From an uncultured Prevotellaceae bacterium (lineage in GTDB: Bacteria; Bacteroidota; Bacteroidia; Bacteroidales; Bacteroidaceae): a DNA stretch of 54,054 nt. The notes under the pieces were generated by a model. It worked only from the letters and a program-made list of their open reading frames with translations. It was not told the origin of the DNA and did no database searches. Shown one piece after another: positions 6,316 through 15,463 of the stretch. The DNA is taken from NCBI GenBank assembly GCA_947304115.1, contig CAMZAE010000011.1, forward strand, positions 1 through 54,054, in the 5' to 3' direction. The translations under genes and the position numbers were made by a program. Position 1 is the stretch's first letter, and every line of letters begins with the position of its first letter.

Positions 6316-8598
6316 TCAGAATCGTTTGACTTCTTCTATCTCTTCTATTTTTTTGAGGTCGCGGCAGATGGTCTGTGTGTCTCTTACGTCGTGGACGCCA
6401 AGTTTTATTTCGGCTGTGAAGATTCCGTCGCCGGTCTCTATGTGGAGGCTGTGGATGTTGACGTTTCGCTGCTGGGAGAGGATGCCTGTAATTTGGTGCA
6501 GAACGCCGACGCGGTCGAAGCCTGTGATGTGTAGCGTTGCTGGGAAGGTGAGCTGGCCGTGTGTGTCCCAGGAGGCTGCAAGGATTTGGTTTCCGCCTGT
6601 GGCTTTGAGTCGCTTGGCGATGTCGCACTGTCGCTTGTGTATGATGATGTGCTGTTTTTCGTCTATGTAGCCAAGTATGTCGTCGCCGGGGATGGGGTGA
6701 CAATGGTCGCAGATGATGTAGCGCGAGATGTTCTCCTCGCTCAGGAGTAGTGTCTTTTTCTTGTCGATGGCGGGGGATGGAGGGACCTCCCCTGATGTGG
6801 AGGGGACGGCGGCTTCGGAGGGAGAAAGGGGGACGGCGGCTTTTTGCTTGAAGAAGGGCAGGTACTTTTTCCACTTCCCAGAGGTGGTCTTCATGGTTTT
6901 GAGTACGCGGAGGTCGGCCTCGGAGAGTGTGATGGTGTGTGAGCCTATGGCGGAGAGCAGTTCTTCCTTGCCTGGGAGGTCGTGGAAGCGACAGAGGCGT
7001 GCGATATTTATGCTGCTGGGTTCTATTTCGTTCTGCTGGAAGAACTGTGTGAGGATTTCGTCTCCTGCTTTTTGTTTCTCACGCTCCACACGCCTCAGTA
7101 TGGCAGCAATTTTCCCCTTTGCTTTTGCCGTTGCGGTGAAGGTTATCCAACTGTTATCCACTTTCTGGTTCTTGGAGGTGAGGATTTCCACTTGGTCTCC
7201 GCTCTGCAACACGTGGCTGATGCCTACGAGCTTGTGGTTGACTTTTGCGCCGATGCAGTGTGTGCCGAGGAACGTGTGTATGCTGAATGCAAAGTCGAGT
7301 ACGGTGCATCCTGCTGGCATGGTTTTGAATTCGCCTTTTGGCGTGACGACGAATATCTCGTTGGCAAAGAGGTTGAGCTTTATGGTGTCGAGGAAGTCGA
7401 TGGCGTTGGGCTGTGGGTCGTCGAGTATTTCCCGTATGGTGTGCAGCCATTTGTCGAGTCCTTCCTCGTTGTTGATGTTTTCGTCGTCGTCGTTATCTTG
7501 TGTGGTCTTGTACTTCCAATGTGCGGCAAATCCGTGTTCTGCGATGTCGTCCATGCGTCGGCTGCGTATCTGTACTTCCATCCAATTGCCGGACGGACTC
7601 ATCAGTGTGGTGTGCAGGGCTTGGTATCCGTTGGCTTTTGGTGTGGAGAGCCAGTCGCGCAGTCTTTCGGGACGTGGCTTGTAGATGCTGCAGGCTGCAG
7701 CGTAGATTTTGAAGCATTCGGCTATTTCGTCCATTCCTTCCTGTGTCTCGAACACGATACGCACGGCCAGGATGTCGTATATCTCGTCGAAGTTGACGTG
7801 CTTGGTCTGCATTTTGTTCCAGATGCTGTATGGCTTTTTGATGCGTGCCTTTATTTGGTATTGCAGATGCAGTGCGTCGAGTTTCTGTCGGATTGGTATG
7901 GTGAAACGCTCGAAGGACTCGATGAGGTCACTGTGTATGGCAGAGAGCTTGTCTTGTATGGTACGGTATTCCTCCGGGTGCTCGTACTTGAAACTGAGGT
8001 CCTCAAGCTCTTCCTTGACTTTGTTCAGTCCAAGGCGGTGGGCAAGTGGTGCATAGATGTAGAGTGTCTCTCCTGCTATCTTGTACTGCTTGCTGGGTAG
8101 CTGACTGCCTAGTGTGCGCATGTTGTGAAGGCGGTCTGATATCTTGACAAGTATGACACGAATGTCTTCGCTCATGGTGAGCAGGAGTTTTTTGAAGGAC
8201 TCTGCCTGGACTGATGCCTTGTCGCCGAAGATGCCTCCTGATATCTTTGTGACGCCATCTACGATTTGGGCTATCTTTGGTCCGAAGATGTTGGAGATGT
8301 CTTCGACGGTGTAGTCTGTGTCTTCTACGACATCGTGCAGCAGTGCCGAGCAGATGCCTGTGCTGCCCAGTCCAATGTCTTCGCAGGCTATCTGTGCGAC
8401 GGCGATGGGATGCATGATGTATGGCTCTCCTGAAAGCCGTCGGACGCCTTTGTGGGCTTCGTTGGCGAAGTTGAAGGCTTTGTCGATGATGTCGGTGTGT
8501 TTGCGATGATGGGATGCGAGATAGGTGTCAATGAGGTGCTGATAGGCTTCACTGACCATCTTCTCGTCTTCTATCTGGCGATTGCTTTTTTCCTCCAT
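6316..8598 (-). CDS. rsh: Bifunctional (p)ppGpp synthetase/hydrolase (RelA/SpoT family)
   Basis: A long Rsh enzyme that makes and degrades the alarmone (p)ppGpp. In order: an HD hydrolase domain with intact HDVVEDTD (near residue 90), the synthetase domain (about 240-360, with GYQALHTTL), a TGS domain (about 400-465) and a C-terminal ACT domain (about 680-755). The intact HD motif argues for hydrolase activity. Start taken at MEEKSNRQ; an upstream ATG would add eight residues. A Pro/Ser/Ala-rich stretch (about residues 583-608), encoded by GC-rich repeat sequence at 6774-6850, sits between helical and ACT regions and looks inserted. Confidence 0.94.
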   Translation of the reverse strand: MEEKSNRQIEDEKMVSEAYQHLIDTYLASHHRKHTDIIDKAFNFANEAHKGVRRLSGEPYIMHPIAVAQIACEDIGLGSTGICSALLHDVVEDTDYTVEDISNIFGPKIAQIVDGVTKISGGIFGDKASVQAESFKKLLLTMSEDIRVILVKISDRLHNMRTLGSQLPSKQYKIAGETLYIYAPLAHRLGLNKVKEELEDLSFKYEHPEEYRTIQDKLSAIHSDLIESFERFTIPIRQKLDALHLQYQIKARIKKPYSIWNKMQTKHVNFDEIYDILAVRIVFETQEGMDEIAECFKIYAAACSIYKPRPERLRDWLSTPKANGYQALHTTLMSPSGNWMEVQIRSRRMDDIAEHGFAAHWKYKTTQDNDDDENINNEEGLDKWLHTIREILDDPQPNAIDFLDTIKLNLFANEIFVVTPKGEFKTMPAGCTVLDFAFSIHTFLGTHCIGAKVNHKLVGISHVLQSGDQVEILTSKNQKVDNSWITFTATAKAKGKIAAILRRVEREKQKAGDEILTQFFQQNEIEPSSINIARLCRFHDLPGKEELLSAIGSHTITLSEADLRVLKTMKTTSGKWKKYLPFFKQKAAVPLSPSEAAVPSTSGEVPPSPAIDKKKTLLLSEENISRYIICDHCHPIPGDDILGYIDEKQHIIIHKRQCDIAKRLKATGGNQILAASWDTHGQLTFPATLHITGFDRVGVLHQITGILSQQRNVNIHSLHIETGDGIFTAEIKLGVHDVRDTQTICRDLKKIEEIEEVKRF
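6774..6850. repeat. GC-rich palindromic element inside the rsh gene
   Basis: Contains CCCCT-GATGTGG-AGGGG and two copies of GGGACGGCGGCTT. The part ending in GGCGGCTTTTT resembles the end of the intergenic element at 44401-44437. In frame it encodes Pro/Ser/Ala-rich sequence. This is the most diverged member of the family. Confidence 0.55.
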
Positions 8599-8635
8599 AG
8601 TCCTTGTCTTATTGTAACGCATGGAAGCGTTTCTG

Positions 8636-9901
8636 CTATTTCACTTTTATTTTCTGCCCTGCATAGACGGTGTTGCCCTTGATGCCGTTGAGCCGTCTGA
8701 GGCTGGCGACTGTTGTATGGTTGCGCTGGGCTATTGCTCCGAGGGTGTCGCCTTTTCTAACGGTCACGGTTGCTCTTCCGCCGCTTTGTCCTCTCCCTCT
8801 TTTCTTGGATGGTTCTGGGATGAGTATTTCGATTGGTGTCTTCGCGTCTGACGGCTGTACGTATATCGAGTCGCCTGCTTCGATGAATGCGTTGATGGCA
8901 GGCGACGGCATGCGGATGGTGCAGAGGTGGGTGTCGCCTGGGATAAGGGTGGTGCGGTACTGCGGGTTGAGGGTGCGGAGTTCTTCCTGTGTGATGCTGC
9001 AGAGTTCTGTGATGCGCTCCATGCGGACGTTTCGGCTGACATGTATTGTATCCGTCCCCATAGGCAGCTTGGTGTTGAGAGGGCAGATGTTGTGGTCGCA
9101 GTAGTAGTTCATAATGTAGTTTGCCGCGATGAAGGCAGGCACATAGCCGCGTGTCTCGGCAGGGAGATAGGGATAGATGCTCCAGTAGTCCTTGACGCCT
9201 CCTGCCCGTTTGATGGCTTTGAGGATGTTGTTCGGTCCACAGTTGTAGGCGGCGATGACAAGCGTCCAGTCGCTGAAGATGCCGTAGAGGTCGCGGAGGT
9301 AACGTGCGGCGGCATAGCTGGACTTAACGGGGTCCCGGCGCTCGTCGATAAGGCTTGTCACTTCGAGGCCGTATTGTTTTCCTGTTCCTATCATAAACTG
9401 CCAAAGTCCGACGGCCCCTGCGCGGCTTACGGCAGTGGGGTTGAGTGCGCTCTCGATTATGGGCAGATACCTGAGTTCAAGTGGTATTTGGTAGCTTTCG
9501 AGGGCTTCTTCAAAGATGGGGTTGTAGAAGTTGCTGGCTCCAAGGAGCACGGCAACGGAGTGTCGCAGCCGTCCGCTATAAAGGCTGATGTACTTCTGCA
9601 CGACATTGTTGTATGGCATGTCGATGACGTTTGGCAGTCGTCTGAGGCGTTGTGCATACGTCTGGGCATCGAACTCCGGATTTTCTCCTGTCGATTCGCA
9701 ACTTTCGTCGAAGGAAAGGTAGTTGCGTATCTGCCAGTCTGCAAAGAGGCTGTCTATCTCTTGTGTCTGCATCCCCTCTGGCAGTTCTATTGTGCTTTCC
9801 TCGATGTCGTTGTCTTCCTGAGCCATTAAAGGGTGAAAGGGAGAAAAGAGGAGGAGGGAAAGGAGAAGGGAGAGACGTATCTTTAGTTCATCGTTCATCA
9901 T
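8636..9901 (-). CDS. Membrane-bound lytic transglycosylase with LysM domain (MltD-like)
   Basis: Cleaves peptidoglycan glycan strands in the periplasm. The signal peptide ends PFHPLMAQ. A transglycosylase SLT domain follows, with the catalytic glutamate in LRYLPIIESALNPTAVSRAGAVG and motifs GLWQFM and AAYNCGPNN. The C-terminal LysM domain (TVTVRKGDTLGAIAQRN to the end, KIKVK) binds peptidoglycan. The start is placed at MMNDELK, directly before the signal peptide; longer in-frame starts run into the next gene. The region encoding the signal peptide is low-complexity purine/pyrimidine sequence (9830-9880). Confidence 0.9.
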   Translation of the reverse strand: MMNDELKIRLSLLLSLLLFSPFHPLMAQEDNDIEESTIELPEGMQTQEIDSLFADWQIRNYLSFDESCESTGENPEFDAQTYAQRLRRLPNVIDMPYNNVVQKYISLYSGRLRHSVAVLLGASNFYNPIFEEALESYQIPLELRYLPIIESALNPTAVSRAGAVGLWQFMIGTGKQYGLEVTSLIDERRDPVKSSYAAARYLRDLYGIFSDWTLVIAAYNCGPNNILKAIKRAGGVKDYWSIYPYLPAETRGYVPAFIAANYIMNYYCDHNICPLNTKLPMGTDTIHVSRNVRMERITELCSITQEELRTLNPQYRTTLIPGDTHLCTIRMPSPAINAFIEAGDSIYVQPSDAKTPIEILIPEPSKKRGRGQSGGRATVTVRKGDTLGAIAQRNHTTVASLRRLNGIKGNTVYAGQKIKVK

Positions 9902-9911
9902 ACATCGTTCA

Positions 9912-10628
9912 TTAAAAGTTAAGCACGCACTGGACACCTGGTGTTGTTCGACACCGGTGCGTGTCAATGCGTTCTGTTTCAATCATGGTGGGGAGAAGCT
10001 GCAGGCTGAGGTCGCGGGAGATGTCGAATGTGGAGAGTTCGGCATCGACGTAGGCATCAATGACAGAAAGAAGATAGACGCCTCCAAAGGCAAAGATGCT
10101 GAGGTCGCGGAACCGTCGGAAGGTGTCCTTCTTGCTTTTGAAGATGGCTTTGAAGCGCTCTTCCTGACCGACGATGCTGTAAGTGGGCGGCAACATCTTC
10201 TCGTAGCTCTTTGTGTTAGGGTCGCTGTCCATGAGGTCCAGGTAGGCTTGCGAGTAGTCGCTGAGCATCTGGCTGTTCCATGTGAGGGCATAGACACAAC
10301 CGAGGAAGCCGCCATAGACGATGGGCAGCTTCCAGTATTTGCGGTTGTAGATCTGTCCTGCGCCAGGCAGCACAAGCCCCAGCCACATCGAGCGGATAGG
10401 GTCCGGCTTGAACGTTGACAGGTCACGACGGGGACGCTTCTGCTTCAGGATGCCGTCTGTAATGGCATAGAGCGCTGCGGTGTCGATGGCAAGGCTATCG
10501 CCTTCTCTTGTATTGGTTATCGTCACCGTTGAGTCTGTGCTGGGCAAACATCTTCTCTCGTCCTGTGCCATTAAAAGGCGAAAGGACGAAAGCAAGACAA
10601 GGAGAAGAGTTATGCGCCACAGATTCAT
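9912..10628 (-). CDS. DUF5683 family protein
   Basis: About 238 residues with a signal peptide (MNLWRITLLLVLLSSFRLLMAQ) and the conserved DUF5683 block PDPIRSMWLGLVLPGAGQIYNRKYWKLPIVYGG (in parts), plus two further hydrophobic helices. It is probably a membrane or periplasmic protein; function unknown. It sits between parB and the lytic transglycosylase, an order often seen in Bacteroidales, and starts 1 nt before the parB stop. Earlier in-frame ATGs lie within parB and are disfavoured by the signal peptide. Confidence 0.82.
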   Translation of the reverse strand: MNLWRITLLLVLLSSFRLLMAQDERRCLPSTDSTVTITNTREGDSLAIDTAALYAITDGILKQKRPRRDLSTFKPDPIRSMWLGLVLPGAGQIYNRKYWKLPIVYGGFLGCVYALTWNSQMLSDYSQAYLDLMDSDPNTKSYEKMLPPTYSIVGQEERFKAIFKSKKDTFRRFRDLSIFAFGGVYLLSVIDAYVDAELSTFDISRDLSLQLLPTMIETERIDTHRCRTTPGVQCVLNF

Positions 10629-10629
10629 A

Positions 10630-11532
10630 TCAGTTACGGAGTTTGTCGAGCATTTCAATGATGCGCTCCAATTCTGTCTCGTTGGCAAAGGGGATGCTTA
10701 TCTTGCCCTTTCCCTTGGATGAGCAAGTCATCTCAACACGTGTCTTGAATATCTTCCTCAGACCTTCCCGCAGGAGATTGTAGTCGGCACTGAGGTTGGA
10801 GCCTTTCTGACGGATGCGCGTGCCAGTCTTCGTCTTGACAGACGCTCCCTCGCTGAGCCGCTTCACCATCTCCTCTATCTGGCGGACACTCATCTGCCCC
10901 TTCTTCATCTCGGCAAACGCCTTGAGCTGTGCCTGGGGATCGGAGATGCCAAGAAGGGCACGTGCATGTCCCATGTCAATCTCACGGTTGCGTAGTGCCA
11001 CTTGCACACTTGCGGGCAATTTCAGCAGACGCAGGTAGTTGGCAATGGTGGCACGGTTCTTTCCCACGCGCTCGCTGAGCTGGTCCTGTGTCAGGTTGTA
11101 CCGCTCAATGAGGCTCTGGTAGGCAAGCGCCACCTCCAATGCCGTGAGGTCCTGTCTCTGGATGTTCTCCACAAGTGCCATCTCCATCATGTTCTCATCA
11201 TCGACAGTGCGGATGTAGGCAGGAATGGTCGTGAGGCCCACACGTTGGCAGGCACGCCAGCGACGCTCTCCGGCAATGATGGTGTAAGAGCCGTCGCCCA
11301 TGTCGCGCAGGGTGATGGGCTGAACCAGTCCTATCTGCCTGATGCTGTTGGCCAGTTCCTGCAGGCTGTCATCGTCAAACTCTCGTCGCGGCTGGTCGGG
11401 ATTGGGACGAATGTCGTCCATTCTCACTTCGCAGAGGTTGGACGAGCCGCCCGTCTGAATGTTCTCTGTCTGGAGCAGTGCGTCAAGGCCTCTGCCCAGT
11501 GCCTGTCCTTGGTATTTCTTCTTAATTGCCAT
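10630..11532 (-). CDS. parB: Chromosome partitioning protein ParB
   Basis: A 300-residue ParB/Spo0J protein that binds parS sites and loads SMC for chromosome segregation. The N terminus (KKKYQGQALGRGLDALL) is typical. Box I is NPDQPRREF, the CTP-binding box II is GERRWRAC, and a helix-turn-helix follows (LTQDQLSERVGKNRATIANYLRLLKLP). The C-terminal dimerisation region follows a basic linker. parA lies 176 bp upstream on the same strand, separated by repeats. No perfect parS palindrome was found in the window. Confidence 0.95.
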   Translation of the reverse strand: MAIKKKYQGQALGRGLDALLQTENIQTGGSSNLCEVRMDDIRPNPDQPRREFDDDSLQELANSIRQIGLVQPITLRDMGDGSYTIIAGERRWRACQRVGLTTIPAYIRTVDDENMMEMALVENIQRQDLTALEVALAYQSLIERYNLTQDQLSERVGKNRATIANYLRLLKLPASVQVALRNREIDMGHARALLGISDPQAQLKAFAEMKKGQMSVRQIEEMVKRLSEGASVKTKTGTRIRQKGSNLSADYNLLREGLRKIFKTRVEMTCSSKGKGKISIPFANETELERIIEMLDKLRN

Positions 11533-11540
11533 CTCGTTAA

Positions 11541-11568
11541 TTTACAATTTGACGATTTACTATTTACT
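11541..11568. repeat. Four TTTAC-type heptads upstream of parB
   Basis: Reads TTTACAA, TTTGACG, ATTTACT, ATTTACT, directly upstream of the parB start codon. Confidence 0.7.
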
Positions 11569-11670
11569 ATTTTTGGGGGAAGTTAAAGAAGTTAACTCGC
11601 TTCACTCGTTTGGGAAGTTAAAAGACAATACCCTTTTCGGATGTTGTATTATGTGTGCAAAACTATTGTC

Positions 11671-11707
11671 CTTTAACTTCTTTAACTTCCCCTAACTTCT
11701 TTTACTT
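11671..11707. repeat. Four CTTTAACTT-type units of 9-10 nt
   Basis: Units CTTTAACTT, CTTTAACTT, CCCCTAACTT, CTTTTACTT lie just beyond the parA stop. Related but inverted text (AGTTAAAGAAGTTAAC) lies at 11580-11595, so the parA-parB spacer could fold. Confidence 0.65.
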
Positions 11708-11708
11708 C

Positions 11709-12476
11709 TCATCCCTTGTTCTTCTCTATTATCTCCTGTGCCAAAGCCAAGTGTGCCTTCGAGCCTGCTGCATCGGCATCATAGAGGATGGCTGGCACGC
11801 CGTGGCTTGGGGCTTCGCTGAGCTTTACATTGCGCTGGATGACTGTCTTGAACACCAGCTCGCGGAAATGCCGCTTCACCTCCTCGTAGATTTGGTTGGC
11901 AAGACGCAGGCGGCTGTCGTACATCGTCAGCAGGAAGCCCTCTATCTCCAGGCGCGGGTTCATGCGCGTCTTCACAATCTTGATGGTGTTAAGCAACTTG
12001 CTGATACCTTCCAGGGCGAAGTATTCGCACTGCACAGGAATGATGACGCTGTCTGCAGCGGTCAGGGCATTGACCGTGATGAGGCCAAGGCTGGGGCTGC
12101 AGTCGATGAGGATGTAGTCGTAGTCCTGCTTGACGGGCTGCAACACCTCCTTCATCACACGCTCCTGATTCTTAAAGTTCAACAGTTCTATCTCGGCTCC
12201 CACAAGGTTAATGTGCGACGGCACAATGTCAAGGCCATCGATGTCTGTCGTATATATGATGTCGTGAATGTCAACCTGCCCCAGCAGCGCATTATAGATG
12301 GAATGTTCCAGTTTGCTCACATCCACTCCCATGCCGCTGGAGGCATTGGCCTGCGGGTCGGCATCCACAAGAAGCACCTTCTTTTCGAGAGTGGCCAGCG
12401 AAGCGGCAAGGTTCATACTCGTCGTCGTCTTGCCAACGCCACCCTTTTGATTAACAATTGCTATCGTTTTGCTCAT
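11709..12476 (-). CDS. parA: Chromosome partitioning ATPase ParA
   Basis: A 255-residue MinD/ParA-type Walker ATPase (Soj). The deviant Walker A is KGGVGKTTT (residues 11-19), Walker A' is [10 protein letters not shown] and Walker B is [14 protein letters not shown]. It lacks an N-terminal DNA-binding extension, as in chromosomal ParA proteins. Works with ParB, encoded next. A TATATTTG -7 box lies at 12564-12572 on the minus strand, upstream of a polypyrimidine leader. Confidence 0.95.
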   Translation of the reverse strand: MSKTIAIVNQKGGVGKTTTSMNLAASLATLEKKVLLVDADPQANASSGMGVDVSKLEHSIYNALLGQVDIHDIIYTTDIDGLDIVPSHINLVGAEIELLNFKNQERVMKEVLQPVKQDYDYILIDCSPSLGLITVNALTAADSVIIPVQCEYFALEGISKLLNTIKIVKTRMNPRLEIEGFLLTMYDSRLRLANQIYEEVKRHFRELVFKTVIQRNVKLSEAPSHGVPAILYDADAAGSKAHLALAQEIIEKNKG

Positions 12477-12563
12477 ATTTTAAGTCTCCTTTTATTTTCA
12501 TTTATCTTCTTCTATCTTCCTCTATCTCCTTCTGTCTCCTTTTTATCTCCTTATATTCATTTT

Positions 12564-12572
12564 GCAAATATA
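12564..12572 (-). promoter_or_regulatory. Probable -7 box of the parA promoter
   Basis: The minus strand reads TATATTTGC, matching TAnnTTTG, about 88 nt upstream of the parA start. Confidence 0.5.
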
Positions 12573-12766
12573 CACAAAAACAACGACATGCAAGCCCTTT
12601 CTGCACGGCATTTATGCCAAAAATGTTGATAAGTTCGTGTTTTCGTTGATAACTATTCGTTATCGGAGCAATAACCTCGCCCTTCATCCTGCATTTCCCC
12701 TCCCCTATTTTGACATTTCTCTTTCCGAATGCGGAGAAAGTCATCCCCCTGTGCGGCATTCTTCAT

Positions 12767-12850
12767 TTTACGTCGTAAATTGTACAATTTGCGTCGTAAA
12801 ACGTACAATTCACGTCGTAAAATGTGCAATTTACGTCGTAAATTTGGAAA
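12767..12850. repeat. Four tandem 21-bp units with core TTTACGTCGTAAA (family A)
   Basis: Units are 12767-12787, 12788-12808, 12809-12829 and 12830-12850. It is the same family as 3726-3809. The last unit runs into the -33 TTTG of the HU-like gene promoter, which would suit an operator array. Confidence 0.9.
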
Positions 12851-12874
12851 GTTGGACCAAAACGATTATCTTTG
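12843..12874 (+). promoter_or_regulatory. Promoter of the HU-like gene
   Basis: A -33 TTTG (12843-12846) and a -7 TATCTTTG (12867-12874) are 20 nt apart, a near-ideal Bacteroidetes promoter 27 nt before the start codon. The -33 lies inside the last 21-bp repeat unit. Confidence 0.8.
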
Positions 12875-12900
12875 CCTACGGTTTAATAAATTTTCTCACT

Positions 12901-13530
12901 ATGGCAAAATACATTAAGAAAGAGATTGCAGACCTGAACAACACAGGCACGACACATGCGTACTACAAAATGCAGACGTGGAGAAAGCTGAATCACAATG
13001 AGTTCGTTGACAAATGTGCACATTCCGGCAGCGGCGTAAACCGCGCAATGGTGGACGCCGTCCTGACCGTGGTGTCCGAAGAACTGCCCCGACTGCTGGC
13101 AGAGGGCTTTTCGGTGCAGCTTGACAACATCGGCACCTTCTATGCCAAACTCGGCATGAAAGAAGACAAGGAGCAAGATTCCTTTGAAACAGGCGAACAG
13201 AAGCACAATGCCCAGTCTATTTCCGTGAACGGCATCGGTTTCAGGGCCGACAAGAGCCTGATATACAAGACCGACCGCGAATGTGACCTGGAGCGTGGCG
13301 GAGAAAGCCGTCTGCGCGTGTCAAAATACTCTCTGGAGGAGCGCATCGCATTGGCAAAGTCGTTTTTGGAACAGAATGCCTTCATGCGTGTTGCGGACTA
13401 CGCTGACTTGACAGGCTTGTCACAATCAAAAGCATCCATTGAACTTCGCCAGATTTGCATGCAGCCCGACGCCCCCATCCAGGCACAGGGACGCGGAAGC
13501 CACAGGATTTACGTCAACGGAGAACGATAA
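12901..13530 (+). CDS. HU-like DNA-binding protein with extra C-terminal domain
   Basis: A 209-residue protein. Residues 1-120 fit the HU/IHF-like fold of Bacteroidales (FVDKCAHSGSGVNRAMVDAVLTVVSEEL, FSVQLDNIGTFYAKLG). Unlike ordinary HU of about 90 residues, it has a C-terminal part (about 140-209: SLEERIALAKSFLEQN, MRVADYADLTGLSQSKASIELRQ) that looks like a helix-turn-helix domain. It probably binds DNA as an architectural or regulatory protein. The start is fixed by the promoter and by MAKYIKKEIADL. It heads a plus-strand run with a secreted protein, surE and lpxB. Confidence 0.82.
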   Translation: MAKYIKKEIADLNNTGTTHAYYKMQTWRKLNHNEFVDKCAHSGSGVNRAMVDAVLTVVSEELPRLLAEGFSVQLDNIGTFYAKLGMKEDKEQDSFETGEQKHNAQSISVNGIGFRADKSLIYKTDRECDLERGGESRLRVSKYSLEERIALAKSFLEQNAFMRVADYADLTGLSQSKASIELRQICMQPDAPIQAQGRGSHRIYVNGER

Positions 13531-13573
13531 GCCGGGAAATGGAAGATATTCTAAACTTAAATTAATAACGACG

Positions 13574-15463
13574 ATGAAAAGACAATTTATTGGTTGGTGC
13601 ATGTTGCTTTGCACATGCCTGACATATGCACAGCCCACTCCATCGCAAGTGGAAGTGCCCGGTTCAAAAGGGCTGCTACCGAAGACCGCAGACATTGCTC
13701 CTGCCCGTGAAGGCGAGATACCTATTCTTACCCTTTCCCATGTGGGATATGCCCCGATTATCATTAACGGATATGTGGATATTGAAGCGAATCTCTCGTT
13801 CCCAATGGTGGAAGAGGTAGGCTGTGAGTATTATACGGCTCAATACCGTGCACACGGCACGACCGCGTGGGAAACGATGAAGAGCGGCGGCACGACTTGG
13901 CAAATTAGCGACCGCAGTGTTGGCATCAGCCCAGATATTTATTCCGTCACCGACTATCGTCTGGTGCTCCACGGCGGCGAGAAGGATGGATTGGTTTCGA
14001 ACACTGTGACCGCCAGGCCTTTGAGTATGGCCTCACGCTACACAGGCTGGTCGGAGTCGCCTTCGGTTGAACACTGTATGGTTGGGGTACCCATCGGAGA
14101 ATCTTTCACATTCTCGGCAGAAACATACGAGAGCGGCAACATCACGAAATACAACTTCGAAGAAAACCCTGAGTACTTCAGATACCAATGGTATCGCAGC
14201 AATCCCAACAATGGAGACAGGGAACAGATACAGGGAGCTACAGACCGTATCTATACGCCCCTGCCGGAGGACATTGGCTATCAACTTGTCTTGGAGGTGA
14301 GCGGCGATAAGGAGCACTGCGACTTCTACCTGTACCACCCGTTCAGTGGTGTGGTGTGTGTGCCTGTGCAGGCTTCTGTTGCCTATTTAGGCAGCGACGG
14401 CTTCATCCTGAATACCGACTATGTGATTCCCGAACCGCAGAACATGTTCGTACTCGGAGAAATGTGGATGGAGGACGCCCCCGTACTGAACCCCGAGTGC
14501 ATCAGCGAGATAAAGCCTGGACAATATGCGTTCCGCCTGCCAGAAGAGGAGTATAACTACTGTATCTATGAGATGGCAGACCCTGCCTACTTCCTGACCT
14601 TTATATATAAGGATATCTGGGGCGATGGGGAGGACTGGTATCGCGAAGTTCAGCTTATGACAGACCGTTACAAGGGCTGCCTCACCGTAAAGGCTGCGCT
14701 GGACGGCAATGCGGTTCCCACCACTATTGATGTCGTCGGAAAGAACATTGACGGCCAATACACTGTCATCGCATCGATGGAGATGAACATGGATGGTGAG
14801 GCTGTCTTCGAACAGGATTGGAACACAGATACGGACAACCGTGTATTCCTGGGCGACCACTATGTAAAGGCTCGCGCCACCGACTCCACAATGGAGACCT
14901 ACTATCCTGCCACATCTCTTTGGATATCAGCTTCGCCTGTAAGCATTGAGTCAGAAAACTCATGGAATCCCAAGCAGGTGGAGATTAGCTTGCAGCCCCT
15001 ACCGGCACCCTTGACAGGCATTGGCATAATAGAGGGTATGGTAAACTCCCCCACTATCAATCATGCAAGAGCCAGAGCTGCTGCCCTTCAGACCAACATC
15101 ATGGTCTATCTGCTGGATGCCCAGTCTGGTGACATCGTTGCCCAGGCAACCACTGACGATGCCGGCAGGTTCCGTTTCGAGAATGTACCTTTCGGCTCCT
15201 ATAAGGTGCTGCCCAACATTGACGGCTGTACTGTATCCACTCCTGCCGAGGTGGAGGTGACGGCAGAGAATCCTGTTATCTCCGAAGTGGACTATACTAT
15301 AACTGAAGGCGAAGTGATCCCTGACGGCATTCGCTCCACTACCGCTTCGAAGTCATCTGCTGTTCAGGGCGTTTGGTCACTCTCCGGCTGCCAAAAGGCA
15401 ACACGCGGGCTGAACATTATGCGCATGAGCGACGGTACAATAAAGAAAGTCATCCTGAAATAA
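13574..15463 (+). CDS. Secreted multidomain protein, probable type IX secretion cargo
   Basis: A 629-residue exported protein. The signal peptide is MKRQFIGWCMLLCTCLTYAQ. Beta-rich repeats follow, one with a YQWYRSNPNNGDREQIQGAT block typical of Ig-like cell-surface modules. Near residue 530-590 is a carboxypeptidase-regulatory/SdrD-like fold (VYLLDAQSGDIVAQATTDD, RFRFENVPFGSYKV). The end (GVWSLSGCQKATRGLNIMRM) fits a Por-type C-terminal tail. No enzymatic motif was recognised. It lies between the HU-like gene and surE, whose ATG directly follows its stop codon. Confidence 0.78.
   Translation: MKRQFIGWCMLLCTCLTYAQPTPSQVEVPGSKGLLPKTADIAPAREGEIPILTLSHVGYAPIIINGYVDIEANLSFPMVEEVGCEYYTAQYRAHGTTAWETMKSGGTTWQISDRSVGISPDIYSVTDYRLVLHGGEKDGLVSNTVTARPLSMASRYTGWSESPSVEHCMVGVPIGESFTFSAETYESGNITKYNFEENPEYFRYQWYRSNPNNGDREQIQGATDRIYTPLPEDIGYQLVLEVSGDKEHCDFYLYHPFSGVVCVPVQASVAYLGSDGFILNTDYVIPEPQNMFVLGEMWMEDAPVLNPECISEIKPGQYAFRLPEEEYNYCIYEMADPAYFLTFIYKDIWGDGEDWYREVQLMTDRYKGCLTVKAALDGNAVPTTIDVVGKNIDGQYTVIASMEMNMDGEAVFEQDWNTDTDNRVFLGDHYVKARATDSTMETYYPATSLWISASPVSIESENSWNPKQVEISLQPLPAPLTGIGIIEGMVNSPTINHARARAAALQTNIMVYLLDAQSGDIVAQATTDDAGRFRFENVPFGSYKVLPNIDGCTVSTPAEVEVTAENPVISEVDYTITEGEVIPDGIRSTTASKSSAVQGVWSLSGCQKATRGLNIMRMSDGTIKKVILK

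Larger units (their letters stand above)
12477..12900. other. Divergent intergenic region, 424 bp
   Basis: Contains a TCT/ATCTCC-rich tract (12500-12552) in the parA leader, the parA -7 box (12564-12572), two GTTGATAA motifs (about 12624 and 12646), the family A 21-bp array (12767-12850) and the promoter of the HU-like gene. No gene is visible. Confidence 0.7.

Noticed and set aside
9902..9982. Longer N terminus of the lytic transglycosylase
   Set aside because: The upstream extension would overlap the DUF5683 gene and would bury the signal peptide.
12477..12900. Replication origin next to parA
   Set aside because: Two GTTGATAA motifs and AT-rich sequence are present, but no cluster of DnaA boxes and no dnaA, and no clear parS site was found.
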